A program made the position numbers and the translations under genes. A stretch of DNA of 64,000 nucleotides, taken from CAVVEC01 sp963770485 (GTDB lineage Bacteria; Acidobacteriota; Terriglobia; Terriglobales; Acidobacteriaceae). The notes under the pieces were generated by a model that saw only the letters and a list, made by a program, of their open reading frames with translations, had not been told where the DNA came from and did not search any database. Shown here one piece after another: positions 41,287-50,734 of the stretch. Location: positions 868,001 through 932,000 of the forward strand of contig CAVYPX010000016.1 of NCBI GenBank assembly GCA_963770485.1, in the 5' to 3' direction. Position 1 is the first letter of the stretch. The number at the start of each line of letters is the position of its first letter.

Positions 41287-42036
41287 ATGTCTGGCCACTC
41301 AAAATGGGCCACAATCAAGCACAAGAAGGGCGCACTCGACGCCAAGCGGGGTAAGATTTTCACCCGTCTGATCAAGGAAATCGGTATTGCGGCCAAGAAT
41401 GGTGGCGGCGATCCGGACACGAACCCGCGCCTGCGTACTGCCATCCTGGCGGCCAAGGCGGAGAACATGCCGGCCGACAACATCAAGCGGGCCATCCAGC
41501 GCGGCACCGGGGAGTTGCCAGGTGCAACCTACGAAGAGTTCCTGCTGGAGGGCTATGGCCCGGGCGGGGTGGCGTTGCTGCTCGAAATCAACACCGACAA
41601 CCGCAACCGCACGGTCAGCGAGATTCGCCACGTGTTCCAGAAAAATGGCGGTAACATGGCGGAAGCCGGCGCCGTTCACTGGATGTTCCACAAGAAGGGC
41701 GACATCGTGATTCCAAAGTCGGCCGCGAAGGAGGACGACCTGATGGCCATCGTCCTCGACGCCGGGGCTGACGACTTGCGCGACGATGGTGAGACTTGGG
41801 AAGTGTTGACCGATCCTTCTGCTTATGAAGCTGTGCTCGAGGCGGTAAAGAAGGCTGGCATCGAGCCGGCCTCGGCCAGCGTGGCTATGATTCCGCAGAA
41901 CTACATCAAGCTGGAAGGAGCAGCCGCGGGCACCATGATTCGCCTGATGGAGGCGCTCGAAGAGCACGATGACGTGCAAGGCGTGCACTCCAATTTCGAT
42001 ATCGATCAAAAGCTGCTCGAAGAAGTGGCGGGATAG
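41287..42036 (+). CDS. YebC/PmpR family protein
   Basis: A 249-residue protein of the conserved YebC family, known as a DNA-binding regulator in some bacteria and as a factor helping ribosomes through proline stretches in others. It opens MSGHSKWATIKHKKGALDAK, then KIFTRLIKEIGIAAKNGGGD, MPADNIKRAIQRGTGE, YEGYGPGGVAL-like EGYGPGGVALLLEINTDNRN, and ends with DDVQGVHSNFDI. The length is normal. A strong terminator follows 22 bp after the stop, so it is transcribed alone. The exact role here is not decided by sequence. Confidence 0.96.
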   Translation: MSGHSKWATIKHKKGALDAKRGKIFTRLIKEIGIAAKNGGGDPDTNPRLRTAILAAKAENMPADNIKRAIQRGTGELPGATYEEFLLEGYGPGGVALLLEINTDNRNRTVSEIRHVFQKNGGNMAEAGAVHWMFHKKGDIVIPKSAAKEDDLMAIVLDAGADDLRDDGETWEVLTDPSAYEAVLEAVKKAGIEPASASVAMIPQNYIKLEGAAAGTMIRLMEALEEHDDVQGVHSNFDIDQKLLEEVAG

Positions 42037-42058
42037 AGTTCTGCGATCTCAGAACCGA

Positions 42059-42085
42059 AGCCGCCCGTTCGCGGGCGGCTTTGCT
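42059..42085 (+). terminator. Rho-independent terminator after the YebC-family gene
   Basis: A 9-bp stem AGCCGCCCG / CGGGCGGCT with a TTCG tetraloop, followed by TTGCTATT. The T tract is short but the stem is very stable. Confidence 0.85.
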
Positions 42086-42312
42086 ATTCAGGCTTCCAAG
42101 TCGCGTCCTGAATAGTACAAGTTAGCAATTGCCAGACCTCACCATCCCAGACTTTTCAACACTGCCGTGGAAAACCATGTGGAAAAGCGGCAAACTACCT
42201 TGGTAAGTGTCTCATCGCGAATCGCTTCAGCATTCTGCACTGGGTTCGTTGCTGGCACTTTGGTGGTGAGGTGGACGGTTCGCGAAGTCGCAGGTGCTTT
42301 TCGGAGACCGAT

Positions 42313-43062
42313 TTGAGAGTCAGGCTCGACAAACTGCTTCTCGAACGCGGCCTGACAACGTCGCGGGAACGGGCGCAGGCGCTGATTATTGCCGGCAAAG
42401 TTCTGGTCGATGGTCAAAAAATAGAAAAAGCTGGGACGGCGGTAAAAGAGGAGGCGGAGATCCGCCTGCTCGGTGGAGATTTGAAGTACGTCAGCCGCGG
42501 CGGACTGAAGCTGGAGAAGGCGCTCGAACACTGGCAGATCGAGGTGGCGGGGAAGGTCTGCCTTGATGTTGGCGCTTCGACCGGCGGCTTCACGGATTGC
42601 CTGTTGCAACGGGGCGCAGCACGCGTGATCGCGGTGGATACCGGCCATGGCCAAATTGATTTTCGCCTTCGGCAGGATCCGCGCGTGCGGCTATTGGAGA
42701 AAACGAATGCGCGCTACCTCAAGCGAGAACAGGTCGGCGAAACCGCGGATCTCGTTGTAATGGACGTTTCGTTCATTTCGGCGACGCTGGTTCTTCCCGC
42801 GGTGATTGCATCGGCGTTTCCAGAGTCTGCCTCCGAACGTCGTGGGCGGCAAGTCGTGGTGCTGGTGAAACCTCAATTCGAAGCCGGCCGCGACCATGTG
42901 GGCAAGGGCGGAATTGTGCGTGATGAGGCCGCCCAGGCAGCAGCGGTGGAGAAAGTTCGGCAAGCGCTCGTGGCGCAGGGGTGCACTCGCACCGACGCGA
43001 TCGAATCTCCGATACTGGGTGCGGAAGGCAATCGGGAATTCTTGCTGCGTGGAATTTACTGA
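42313..43062 (+). CDS. tlyA: TlyA family rRNA methyltransferase/putative hemolysin
   Basis: A protein of about 249 residues. An S4 RNA-binding domain (RLDKLLLERGLTTSRERAQA) is followed by GKVLVDGQKI, then YVSRGGLKLEKALEHW and a Rossmann methyltransferase with CLDVGASTGGFTDCLLQRGA, VIAVDTGHGQ and the K-D-K-E-type residues VVMDVSFISA and VLVKPQFEAGR. TlyA enzymes 2'-O-methylate rRNA; the hemolysin name is historic. TTG 42313 has GGAGA just upstream and starts the S4 domain directly; a GTG at 42271 would add 14 non-conserved residues. It lies upstream of nadK in the same direction, as is common. Confidence 0.9.
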   Translation: MRVRLDKLLLERGLTTSRERAQALIIAGKVLVDGQKIEKAGTAVKEEAEIRLLGGDLKYVSRGGLKLEKALEHWQIEVAGKVCLDVGASTGGFTDCLLQRGAARVIAVDTGHGQIDFRLRQDPRVRLLEKTNARYLKREQVGETADLVVMDVSFISATLVLPAVIASAFPESASERRGRQVVVLVKPQFEAGRDHVGKGGIVRDEAAQAAAVEKVRQALVAQGCTRTDAIESPILGAEGNREFLLRGIY

Positions 43063-43339
43063 ATGCTAAACTGCGGAGGATGTTAAGGCACAGTCAGTAG
43101 TCTCCAGGTATGATTGGGCCGGCACGCAACACGCCGTTGGGGAGAATGCCTGGACGCCGCTGTGCAGTACAAGCCTGGTAGGGGTCCCCTCGGCTTCGCT
43201 CGGGGCAGGCTCTTCGACTGCAGGACCGCTTCGCGTTGCGAAGCAGTCCCTTCGCTCAGGATGACAAAGGGATACCACCGCCAGCGAACGCTTCAGTTAA
43301 AGCTTTTCCTCCAGTTTTCTGTACAATTCAATTTCCGCC
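43063..43339. repeat. Intergenic stretch with palindromic repeat
   Basis: 43181-43265 contains GTCCCCTCGGCTTCGCTCGG and the complementary-looking CTTCGCGTTGCGAAG and CCCTTCGCTCAGGATGACA, the kind of imperfect palindrome repeated between genes in this genome. The end GGATGACAAAGG resembles the complement of the 1054 and 8288 repeat arms. No gene. Confidence 0.55.
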
Positions 43340-44224
43340 ATGGATACCAGGAATCCTCCGACCTCGAAAGCCAAAGCCGTAGCCATCGTCTCCAAGGCCG
43401 GTAAAGCGGAACTGGCAAGTGTTGTGGCCGAACTTCTCCGGTGGTTTCGCCAGCACCAATACCAGGTAGTTGTGGATCGCGAGACGGCGCCGCATGCCTC
43501 GGAGATCGAGGTCCTCAGCCGCGAGGAGATGGCTTCGCGGACCCTCGACTTTGTGGTCGTTCTAGGCGGCGATGGAACGCTGCTTTCTGCCGCTCGCTCC
43601 ATGGCCAAGACCGGAACTCCGGTGCTCGGCGTGAATCTGGGCTCGCTTGGATTCCTGACGGAGGTGCCGCTGGCGGAGCTTTATCCCACTCTACAGGGCA
43701 TTGAAGACGGCCGTTGCGACGTGGAAACGCGATCCATGGTGCACTGCGAGGTGCTCCGCAAAGATTCACTGGTGGCCCGCTATGACGCGCTCAACGACAT
43801 TGTTGTGGGCAAGGGGACCATTTCCCGGCTCAACCACTGCGACGTTTACATTGATGGTCTCTTCGTTTCCAGCTATAAGGCGGACAGCCTGATCGTCTCC
43901 ACACCCACCGGTTCTACTGCCTACTCCCTCGCGGCGGGAGGGCCAATCCTGATGCCGTCGGTGGACGCGTTCATCGTAACCCCGGTTGCCGCCCACTCGC
44001 TGACGCATCGCCCGCTGGTGGTGCCCGGCACGTCACAGATCGAGATCGTGGTCAACACCGGCCAGGACGAGGCCTACTTGAGCGTCGATGGCCAGGTCGG
44101 CATGCCGATGTTTGACGGAGACCGCGTGGTTTGCCGCAAGTCCAAACACCAGGTCAAGCTGCTGCGCATCCAGGGGACATTCTTCGATGTGCTGCGTGCC
44201 AAGCTGAAGTGGGGCCAGCGGTGA
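43340..44224 (+). CDS. nadK: NAD kinase
   Basis: A 294-residue ATP-NAD kinase that makes NADP in the cytoplasm. The diphosphate-binding GGDGT is in FVVVLGGDGTLLSAARSM. Further motifs are GVNLGSLGFLTEV, the substrate loop ALNDIVVGKG, the TPTGSTAYSLAAGGPI region, and the C-terminal AHSLTHRPLVVP and LSVDGQ. All are in the family order and spacing. It follows tlyA and precedes an unrelated exported amidohydrolase by 27 bp. Confidence 0.96.
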   Translation: MDTRNPPTSKAKAVAIVSKAGKAELASVVAELLRWFRQHQYQVVVDRETAPHASEIEVLSREEMASRTLDFVVVLGGDGTLLSAARSMAKTGTPVLGVNLGSLGFLTEVPLAELYPTLQGIEDGRCDVETRSMVHCEVLRKDSLVARYDALNDIVVGKGTISRLNHCDVYIDGLFVSSYKADSLIVSTPTGSTAYSLAAGGPILMPSVDAFIVTPVAAHSLTHRPLVVPGTSQIEIVVNTGQDEAYLSVDGQVGMPMFDGDRVVCRKSKHQVKLLRIQGTFFDVLRAKLKWGQR

Positions 44225-44251
44225 CCGCTTGCTGAAGAAGCACTGAACGCA

Positions 44252-45970
44252 ATGAAACTCATACGGCACGCGCTCGCAGTTCGTTTTTGTTGGATCTCAG
44301 CGACCTGTTGGGTCTCGATCGGCATGTTCGCGCAATCTAAACCCGCCGCCGACCTGATCATCAACAACGCCAAGGTCTGGACGGTGGAAAAAGACCATCC
44401 CACGGCTCAGGCCGTGGCCGTGCTCGGGGACCGTATTGTGGCTGTCGGTTCCAATGCTGATGTCGAAGTGTTGCGCGGTCCCGAAACCAAGGTCATCGAT
44501 GCCGGCGGCAAGCTGCTGCTGCCCGGCTTCAACGATGCTCATGTGCATTTCGTTGAGGGTGGCAGGGATCTCGATGAGGTCCAGTTGAACGACGCCACTA
44601 GCGTCGAAGAATTCGTGCGCCGGGTTGAGGAACAGGCAAAAAAGACGCCGAAGGGCGAATGGATTGAAGGCGGTGGCTGGGACGAAACCAAATGGACGCC
44701 AGCCCAGCTGCCCACGAAGGAACTGATTGACCCGTTCACTCCGGACAAGCCGGTTTTTCTCGATCGCTACGACGGCCACATGGCGCTGGCGAATTCCGTC
44801 GCCCTGCGCATGGCGGGGGTCAGCGCGCAGACGCCAGATCCGCCGGGAGGCGTGATTGTCCGCGACGCGCAGGGCAATCCTACGGGCGCTCTTAAAGACG
44901 CAGCCAAGGATTTCGTCCTCAAAGTGATTCCGCCGTTGTCTCGCGATCAGCGTCTGCGGGCCATTAGGCGCGGCTTGGAGTATGCGGCATCGTTGGGAGT
45001 GACCAGTTTTCAGAACATGAATGACGGGGGCACGGACAGTTTCGCTGACATCGAGGCCTATGCGGAATTGTTGCAGCGGGGCGAACTGACGGCGCGCGTC
45101 TACGTTGCGCCCGCCATTTCCGACTGGCAGGACCAGGCCAAGGTCGGTGTCCGCCACGCCTTCGGATCGTCGTTTCTTCGCATCGGAGCGCTCAAGGGAT
45201 TTGCGGATGGCTCATTGGGCTCGCGTACGGCCTATTTCTTCGACCCGTACAGCGACGATCCCAAGAATTTCGGACTACTCGGCAGGCAGATGCAACCGCT
45301 TTCGCAGATGCAGGACTGGATGATGGGCGCCGATGCTGCCGGCCTGCAGATCTGTATCCATGCGATCGGTGACCGGGCCATCTCGATCGTGCTCGATCTC
45401 TATACTGCGGTGATCAAGGCTCATGGCAAAGCGGATCGCCGTATGCGCATCGAACATGCGCAACACGTGGCGGCGAAGGACTTCGCTCGTTTCGCGCAGT
45501 TGGGTGTGATCGCGTCGGTGCAACCGTATCAAGCCATAGATGACGGCCGCTGGGCTGAGGCGCGCATCGGTCATGATCGCGCCAGCCGGACCTACGCTTT
45601 TCGCACCTTTCTCAATCACGGCGTGCACCTGGCTTTCGGCACGGATTGGGACGTCGCGCCACTGAATCCGCTGCTAACAGTTTATGCCGCGGTCACGCGT
45701 GCCCCGCTGGATGGGAAAAACCTCGCCGGTTGGTTCCCCGAGCAGAAACTCACGGTGGCGGAAGCTGTTGAAGCGTACACCATGGGCTCGGCGTACGCAG
45801 AATTTCAGGAGAAGGAAAAGGGTTCGATCACGCCGGGCAAACTGGCGGATATGGTTCTGTTGAGCGATGACATCTTTTCGATTGACCCGGCAAAGATTCG
45901 CGAAGCCAGAGTGCTGAAGACGATCGTCGGCGGAAAGCTGGTCTGGGACGCGCAACGAAAAGAGAATTAA
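44252..45970 (+). CDS. Exported YtcJ-like amidohydrolase
   Basis: A 572-residue protein of the amidohydrolase_3 group. After a hydrophobic N-terminus (about 8-28, ending MFAQS) it starts ADLIINNAKVWTVEKDHPTA. Metal and active-site segments: PGFNDAHVHF (H-x-H), QICIHAIGDRAISIVL, RIEHAQHV, and FGTDWDVAPLNPL. It closes with the second composite-barrel half SITPGKLADMVLLSDDIF. Members hydrolyse amide or ester bonds in diverse small molecules; the substrate is unknown. The signal peptide suggests periplasmic action. It is placed right after nadK and may share its transcript. Confidence 0.88.
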   Translation: MKLIRHALAVRFCWISATCWVSIGMFAQSKPAADLIINNAKVWTVEKDHPTAQAVAVLGDRIVAVGSNADVEVLRGPETKVIDAGGKLLLPGFNDAHVHFVEGGRDLDEVQLNDATSVEEFVRRVEEQAKKTPKGEWIEGGGWDETKWTPAQLPTKELIDPFTPDKPVFLDRYDGHMALANSVALRMAGVSAQTPDPPGGVIVRDAQGNPTGALKDAAKDFVLKVIPPLSRDQRLRAIRRGLEYAASLGVTSFQNMNDGGTDSFADIEAYAELLQRGELTARVYVAPAISDWQDQAKVGVRHAFGSSFLRIGALKGFADGSLGSRTAYFFDPYSDDPKNFGLLGRQMQPLSQMQDWMMGADAAGLQICIHAIGDRAISIVLDLYTAVIKAHGKADRRMRIEHAQHVAAKDFARFAQLGVIASVQPYQAIDDGRWAEARIGHDRASRTYAFRTFLNHGVHLAFGTDWDVAPLNPLLTVYAAVTRAPLDGKNLAGWFPEQKLTVAEAVEAYTMGSAYAEFQEKEKGSITPGKLADMVLLSDDIFSIDPAKIREARVLKTIVGGKLVWDAQRKEN

Positions 45971-45996
45971 CCACAGAGGACACGGGGGACACGGAG
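45971..45996 (+). repeat. Short dispersed repeat (ACACGGGGGACACGGAG)
   Basis: CCACAG...ACACGGGGGACACGGAG at 45971-45996 recurs at 53710-53735 with two or three differences. Both copies lie just after a gene, in intergenic DNA. Confidence 0.7.
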
Positions 45997-46048
45997 AATG
46001 GAAGGCGGATCAGAGCATCTTGTTTTCCGTCGCCATCCCCGACCTTTA

Positions 46049-47374
46049 TCAGGTTTCTCCGCGAAGTAAGTCGGCAGTGGTTTCGCGCCGCCGAATCACT
46101 TTGAATGATTTTCCACTGACCAGCACTTCCGCGGGACGCGGGCGGGTATTGTAGTTGGAGGCCAGAACCATTCCGTAAGCGCCCGCATCCAGAAGAGCCA
46201 GCAAATCTCCTTCCTGCGCGACCAGCAATTTGCGATCGCGAGCAAAGAAGTCTCCAGTCTCGCAGACCGGTCCGACCACATCGACGATCTCATGCGCATT
46301 CTCTGCAGAGAATCTGACCGGGATGATTTCGTGATACGCATCGTAAAGCGAGGGACGCATCAAATCGTTCATGGCTGCGTCCACCACCAGGAACTTCTTC
46401 GAATTATTGGTTTTCTTGTACAGCACGCGCGTAAGCAGCAGGCCCGCCGGGCCAACGATGCAGCGGCCGGGTTCGAGCAAAAGGTGCAACTTCAGCCCCT
46501 GCAACGGTTGTAGGATCGCCTCGGCATACTTGGTAACGTATTCAGCAAATCCGGCCGAATCTTCATTCTTGTAATCGATGCCCAAGCCGCCGCCGGCATC
46601 CACGTACTCGATAGCGTGGCCGTCGGCTCGCAGCGCCCGAACCAATTCCGCGACCCGCTCCATGGCTGCCGCGAACGGCTTCATGTCGGTGATCTGGGAG
46701 CCGATGTGCACGCTCACGCCGGCAATTTTGAGGCAACTCTTTTCCGAAGCTCGGGCGTACAAACTGCGCGCTTCCTCAATCCGAATTCCGAATTTGTGCC
46801 GCTGCAAGCCAGTGGAAATATAAGGATGAGTCTCAGCGGAAACATCAGGGTTTACACGCAATGCCATGCGGGCTGTCTTCTTCACCCGGGCTGCGCATTC
46901 CGCCAGCGACCACAACTCCGATTCACTTTCCACGTTGAATAGCAGAATGTTGGCCTTGAGTGCTGCCTGCATCTCGTCAGGCGTTTTGCCCACGCCAGAA
47001 AAGACCACCCTCCTTCCGGAGGCCCGGTTCACGCGCAACACGCGTTCCAGTTCTCCGCTGGAAACCACGTCGAAACCGCAATCCATTCTCGCCAGCAGCC
47101 GGAGAATTCCAAGGTTGGAGTTCGCTTTGATTGAGTAGCAGACGGTGTGCGGAACCTTGCGGAAGGCGTGCCCGAAGGCGCGGACACGCTGCCGGATCAT
47201 AGCTGTCGAATAAACGTAGAGTGGTGTGCCGAAGCGTTCCGCCAGACGCGCCAGCGGCACTTCGTCACAGTGAAGAATCGAGCCGGGCGAAGAATTCAAA
47301 GCCCGTCCGGTTATGATCTGGCGGTAGGAAAAAGCTGGTGGACGGCCTGGAACCCGGCTTCGAATGCGGCTCAC
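46049..47374 (-). CDS. lysA: Diaminopimelate decarboxylase
   Basis: A 441-residue fold-type III PLP enzyme making lysine from meso-diaminopimelate. The PLP lysine is in VCYSIKANSNLGIL. The pattern continues with FDVVSSGELERVL, the glycine loop EYVDAGGGLGIDY, LLLEPGRCIVGPAG, the active-site cysteine in VGPVCETGDFFA, and DAGAYGMVLASNYN with the substrate tyrosine. The length is typical; the first 35 residues are a non-conserved extension. The ATG overlaps the stop of the GAF-phosphatase gene by 4 bp, so lysA is read after it in one operon, an unusual pairing. Confidence 0.95.
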   Translation of the reverse strand: MSRIRSRVPGRPPAFSYRQIITGRALNSSPGSILHCDEVPLARLAERFGTPLYVYSTAMIRQRVRAFGHAFRKVPHTVCYSIKANSNLGILRLLARMDCGFDVVSSGELERVLRVNRASGRRVVFSGVGKTPDEMQAALKANILLFNVESESELWSLAECAARVKKTARMALRVNPDVSAETHPYISTGLQRHKFGIRIEEARSLYARASEKSCLKIAGVSVHIGSQITDMKPFAAAMERVAELVRALRADGHAIEYVDAGGGLGIDYKNEDSAGFAEYVTKYAEAILQPLQGLKLHLLLEPGRCIVGPAGLLLTRVLYKKTNNSKKFLVVDAAMNDLMRPSLYDAYHEIIPVRFSAENAHEIVDVVGPVCETGDFFARDRKLLVAQEGDLLALLDAGAYGMVLASNYNTRPRPAEVLVSGKSFKVIRRRETTADLLRGET

Positions 47375-49137
47375 TTGCGTTTCCCGGGCGTACCCTTGAC
47401 TCGAATGGCTAATACAGTCTGATCGTCGAAAGTCTCTTCGCCAGCGGCATGTGCTTTTACCGCCTCAAAAAGTGACTTCACCACACAGTCGGGGGAAGTG
47501 TTGGCGCACTTGGCGACAATTTCCTCCGCTTTCTTCCGGCCAAAAAGATCCCCAGCCTTGTTGGTAGCATCGAGAATGCCGTCGCTGAAGAATACGAACA
47601 TATCACCGGGCTTGGCCTGGAAACTAAACTCGTCGTAGTCAGCGTCTTCGAACAATCCAAGCGGCAATCCGGTGGCTTCGATCACCTCAATCTTTCCCCC
47701 GTGACAGTAAATTGGCCGGGGCAGCCCGGAATTGGCCACCTGCAAGGTCCGGCTGGGATCGTCCCATACGGCATAGATCAGCGATACGAACTGGCCCTCA
47801 ATGCGGCGCTCGCCTAGCGAGAAGTTCACGGCGGAGAGCATTTCGGCGGGTGCGGGCTCAATCGGCGCGTGCGAACGCAGAATTCCGCTGACCAGCGCGG
47901 CGTAAATGGCGGCGGGCGCGCCCTTGCCGCTGACATCTCCGACCACAATGGCGGTGCGTCCCAGGGAATAGTTCACAAAATCGTAAAGATCGCCCCCGAT
48001 CGCGCGTGCCGGCAGGAACTTGGCTGCAATATCCAGGTGCGCGAGTTTCGGTACTGACTGGGGAAGAAGCCGGAACTGCAACTCGCGCGCCAGCGCCAAG
48101 TCGCGTTCCAGACGCTTTTCCTGACGCGCGATCTGTTCATAGAGCTGAGCATTCTCGATGGCAATCGCAACTTGCGCCGCCAGGGTGGTTACGGTTCGTT
48201 TGTGATCTTCCGTGAAGAAACCGCGGCGGGTGTGCTCCAGGTCCAGCACTCCGATGACTTTGTCCTTGTAAATCAGCGGTACCGCCAACTCCGATCGGGT
48301 TTCCGGGTTTAGGCGGATATAACGAGAATCTTTGCTGACATCGGGAACCAGGATGGCTTCCCGGTGTTGCGCCGCGTAACCCACTACCCCTCGACCCAGG
48401 GGAATTTCATGTTTGAGCTGGATGTTCTCTTGAAAGCGCAGGGAAAAACGATGCTGGAGTTTTTCGCCCGTCGAATCCAGCAGCAGGATGCTGAACATCT
48501 GGTAATCAATGAGCCGGCTCAATAATTCAGCGATACGCTTGAGCAACTCGTCAACATTCAGAATCGACGTGAGCTCGCGGGCGATCTCATTCAGCAGGAC
48601 GAGAGTCCGCGCCTGGCGCGTGGTACGCGTGTACAAGCGCGCGTTCTCGATCCCGACCGCCATTCGCGAAGCAATCAGCGTCAGCAGCCACTTGTGTTCT
48701 TCAGTGAAGTGGTCGGGCTGGGGAGACTCAATGTCAATAACTCCAATCAGGCGGTTTTTCACGATGAGCGGAACCGCTAACTCGGAGCGAACGTTAGGCA
48801 GGACAGAAATGTAGCGCGGGTCCTGGGAAACATCCCCGACGAGAACCGGTTCGCGGCGCTGGGCCGCAACCCCGGTGACCCCTTCACCGACTTTGATTCG
48901 GGTGTGCTCCGCAACTTCTCGCGTGTACCCCACCTGAAAGCGGAAGTACAGTTCCTGGGTCTTCTCGTTCAGCAGCAGGATGGCAAAGATCTCGTAGTCG
49001 ATGACCTTGCGCACCAGTTCGGCCACGCGGCGCAACGTGGTGTCCAGGTCGAGCGTGGTGTTGACCACGTCCGCCACTTCAAGCAGGAGGGGATCGACCT
49101 TGGATTGAAGGTCGGGTTGAGTAGCGACCATTTCCAC
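47371..49137 (-). CDS. GAF-GAF-SpoIIE serine phosphatase (RsbU-like)
   Basis: A 588-residue signalling protein. Two GAF domains lie in tandem (about 20-175 and 190-345), each with a phrase such as VRSELAVPLIVKNRLIGVID. A coiled-coil signalling helix (QIARQEKRLERDLALARELQ) follows, then a PP2C-type SpoIIE domain with ARAIGGDLYDFV, VVGDVSGKGAPAAIY, FSDGILDATN and the C-terminal FDDQTVLAIRVKG, which hold the metal-binding aspartates. Such enzymes dephosphorylate anti-sigma-factor antagonists. No membrane segment or partner STAS/kinase gene is near. The stop overlaps lysA. Confidence 0.93.
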   Translation of the reverse strand: MEMVATQPDLQSKVDPLLLEVADVVNTTLDLDTTLRRVAELVRKVIDYEIFAILLLNEKTQELYFRFQVGYTREVAEHTRIKVGEGVTGVAAQRREPVLVGDVSQDPRYISVLPNVRSELAVPLIVKNRLIGVIDIESPQPDHFTEEHKWLLTLIASRMAVGIENARLYTRTTRQARTLVLLNEIARELTSILNVDELLKRIAELLSRLIDYQMFSILLLDSTGEKLQHRFSLRFQENIQLKHEIPLGRGVVGYAAQHREAILVPDVSKDSRYIRLNPETRSELAVPLIYKDKVIGVLDLEHTRRGFFTEDHKRTVTTLAAQVAIAIENAQLYEQIARQEKRLERDLALARELQFRLLPQSVPKLAHLDIAAKFLPARAIGGDLYDFVNYSLGRTAIVVGDVSGKGAPAAIYAALVSGILRSHAPIEPAPAEMLSAVNFSLGERRIEGQFVSLIYAVWDDPSRTLQVANSGLPRPIYCHGGKIEVIEATGLPLGLFEDADYDEFSFQAKPGDMFVFFSDGILDATNKAGDLFGRKKAEEIVAKCANTSPDCVVKSLFEAVKAHAAGEETFDDQTVLAIRVKGTPGKRK

Positions 49138-49240
49138 ACCTCTATGATATCAGCCGCTCTCACATCGTTTGGTATTGAAGCATTGCGCCGTGAAGTTGGA
49201 CCAGCCTCACTACCCGCGCCTAGTGGCGGACGTGAGCTAG

Positions 49241-49795
49241 TCACCCCTCCCTAGGTACCACGCAGATGTCTGGCAGATTGCGGTATCTTTCAGCGTAGTC
49301 CAGGCCGTAACCCACCACGAATTCATCCGGAATGCTGAATCCCACGTAGTCGGCTTCGATGGGCAGTTTTCTCCTCGACGGCTTGTCCAGAAGCGCGGCA
49401 ATGCGAAATGATCTCGGCTGGTGTCCCAGTAGAATTTGCTTTAGATAGTTGAGGGTAAGCCCAGTGTCCAAAATATCTTCGACCAGGATCACGTTGCGGT
49501 TTTTCATCGACTGATCCACGTCTTTGGTAAGCCGGACTTCGCCTGTAGAATCCCATCCCTTCTGTAATTCCTGAGCAGGGGTTGGGCGATTGCCGTAGCT
49601 GGAAACTCCGATAAAGTCGAAGGTGGCGTCGAGTTGCACACACCGCGCCAGATCGCTGAGAAAAATAGCGGCGCCTTTGAGCACCCCCACAAAAATCACT
49701 GCTTGCCCGGCAAAGTCGCGGGTGATGTCAGCGCCGAGCGCAGCCACACGATAGGCGATGCGCTCGCGCGAAATTAGAACCCTCAACTCAGACAT
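49241..49795 (-). CDS. hpt: Hypoxanthine phosphoribosyltransferase
   Basis: A 184-residue type I phosphoribosyltransferase that salvages hypoxanthine and guanine. It has IFVGVLKGAAIFLSDL, DFIGVSSYGN, the PRPP-binding motif NVILVEDILDTGLTL, the strand RIAALLDKPSRRK and FVVGYGLDYAERYRNLP near the C-terminus. The order and length match bacterial Hpt. It stands upstream of the GAF phosphatase gene on the same strand, 103 bp away. Confidence 0.95.
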   Translation of the reverse strand: MSELRVLISRERIAYRVAALGADITRDFAGQAVIFVGVLKGAAIFLSDLARCVQLDATFDFIGVSSYGNRPTPAQELQKGWDSTGEVRLTKDVDQSMKNRNVILVEDILDTGLTLNYLKQILLGHQPRSFRIAALLDKPSRRKLPIEADYVGFSIPDEFVVGYGLDYAERYRNLPDICVVPREG

Positions 49796-49849
49796 GGGGG
49801 TTCATATTAAACTAAGCACTTAGCATTTAGCACTTGCAATCAGCCATTA

Positions 49850-49921
49850 GCACTCAGCAGTTGGCATTTAGTCCGTCGAGCGCCTATCGGGGCTGAATGC
49901 TGATTGCCGACTGCTGAGTGC
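49850..49921. repeat. Inverted repeat with 17-bp arms
   Basis: GCACTCAGCAGTTGGCA (49850-49866) and TGCCGACTGCTGAGTGC (49905-49921) pair with one mismatch. Flanking bases repeat TTAGCA and CTAGGAGCTAG words. It lies between divergent hpt and the UlaG-like gene and is probably another member of the intergenic palindrome families. Confidence 0.75.
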
Positions 49922-49951
49922 CAAGAGCCAGAAGCTAGGAGCTAGCAGCCC

Positions 49952-50653
49952 ATGAATCTGAATGGTATCAAACTCACTTGGTTAGGCCACGCTACTTTTC
50001 GTGCCGAGACTCCGGGCGGCAAGACCATCTTGATTGACCCCTGGGTGATGGGCAATCCCATGTGTCCGGAGAAGGAAAAGAACGTCAAGAGGGTCGACGT
50101 TATGCTGGTTACTCACGGCCACGGCGATCACATCGGCGATGCCGTGGAAATCGCCAAGAAACACAACCCCAAGGTAGTCGGCATTCCCGAACTTTGCCAC
50201 TGGTTGCAGAAAAAGGGCGTAAAAGAGACTGCGGAGATGAACAAGGGCGGCACGCAAACGATCGGCGACATCAAAGTCACCATGGTGCATGCCGACCACT
50301 CTTGCGGCATTCAAGACGGCGACGAAATGGTGTACGGCGGGGAAGCTTGCGGCTACGTCGTCGAATTTTCGAATGGCGTGAAGATCTACCATGCGGGCGA
50401 CACCAATGTGTTCGGCGATATGCAGATCATCCGTGAGCTCTACGCGCCGGAGATTGCCATGCTCCCCATCGGCGATCACTACACCATGAGCCCGCGCGAA
50501 GCTGCATATGCCTGCAAACTGCTGAAGCCGCAAACTGTCATTCCCATGCATTTCGGGACCTTTCCGGTCTTGACCGGTAAGCCCGCTGACCTGCGGAAAC
50601 TCGCGCCCGGGGTGGAAGTGAAAGAGTTGAAGCCGGGCGAGACTATCACATAA
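49952..50653 (+). CDS. UlaG/UPF0173-type metal-dependent hydrolase
   Basis: A 233-residue metallo-beta-lactamase-fold protein. The opening LTWLGHATFRAETPGGKTIL and DPWVMGNP are typical of the UPF0173 group. The metal site has THGHGDHIGDA (HxHxDH), MVHADHSCG, the aspartate in YHAGDTNVFGDM, and the final histidine in VIPMHFGTFP. The substrate is unknown; cytoplasmic. It is followed 81 bp later by an O-methyltransferase gene in the same direction. Confidence 0.92.
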   Translation: MNLNGIKLTWLGHATFRAETPGGKTILIDPWVMGNPMCPEKEKNVKRVDVMLVTHGHGDHIGDAVEIAKKHNPKVVGIPELCHWLQKKGVKETAEMNKGGTQTIGDIKVTMVHADHSCGIQDGDEMVYGGEACGYVVEFSNGVKIYHAGDTNVFGDMQIIRELYAPEIAMLPIGDHYTMSPREAAYACKLLKPQTVIPMHFGTFPVLTGKPADLRKLAPGVEVKELKPGETIT

Positions 50654-50734
50654 CCCGGTAATGAATGCGTGGGGACAGTCGCCCCCGGCTGTCCGATCGA
50701 GCGTAGTTCGACAGCCCACTGGAGAGGAACCAAA

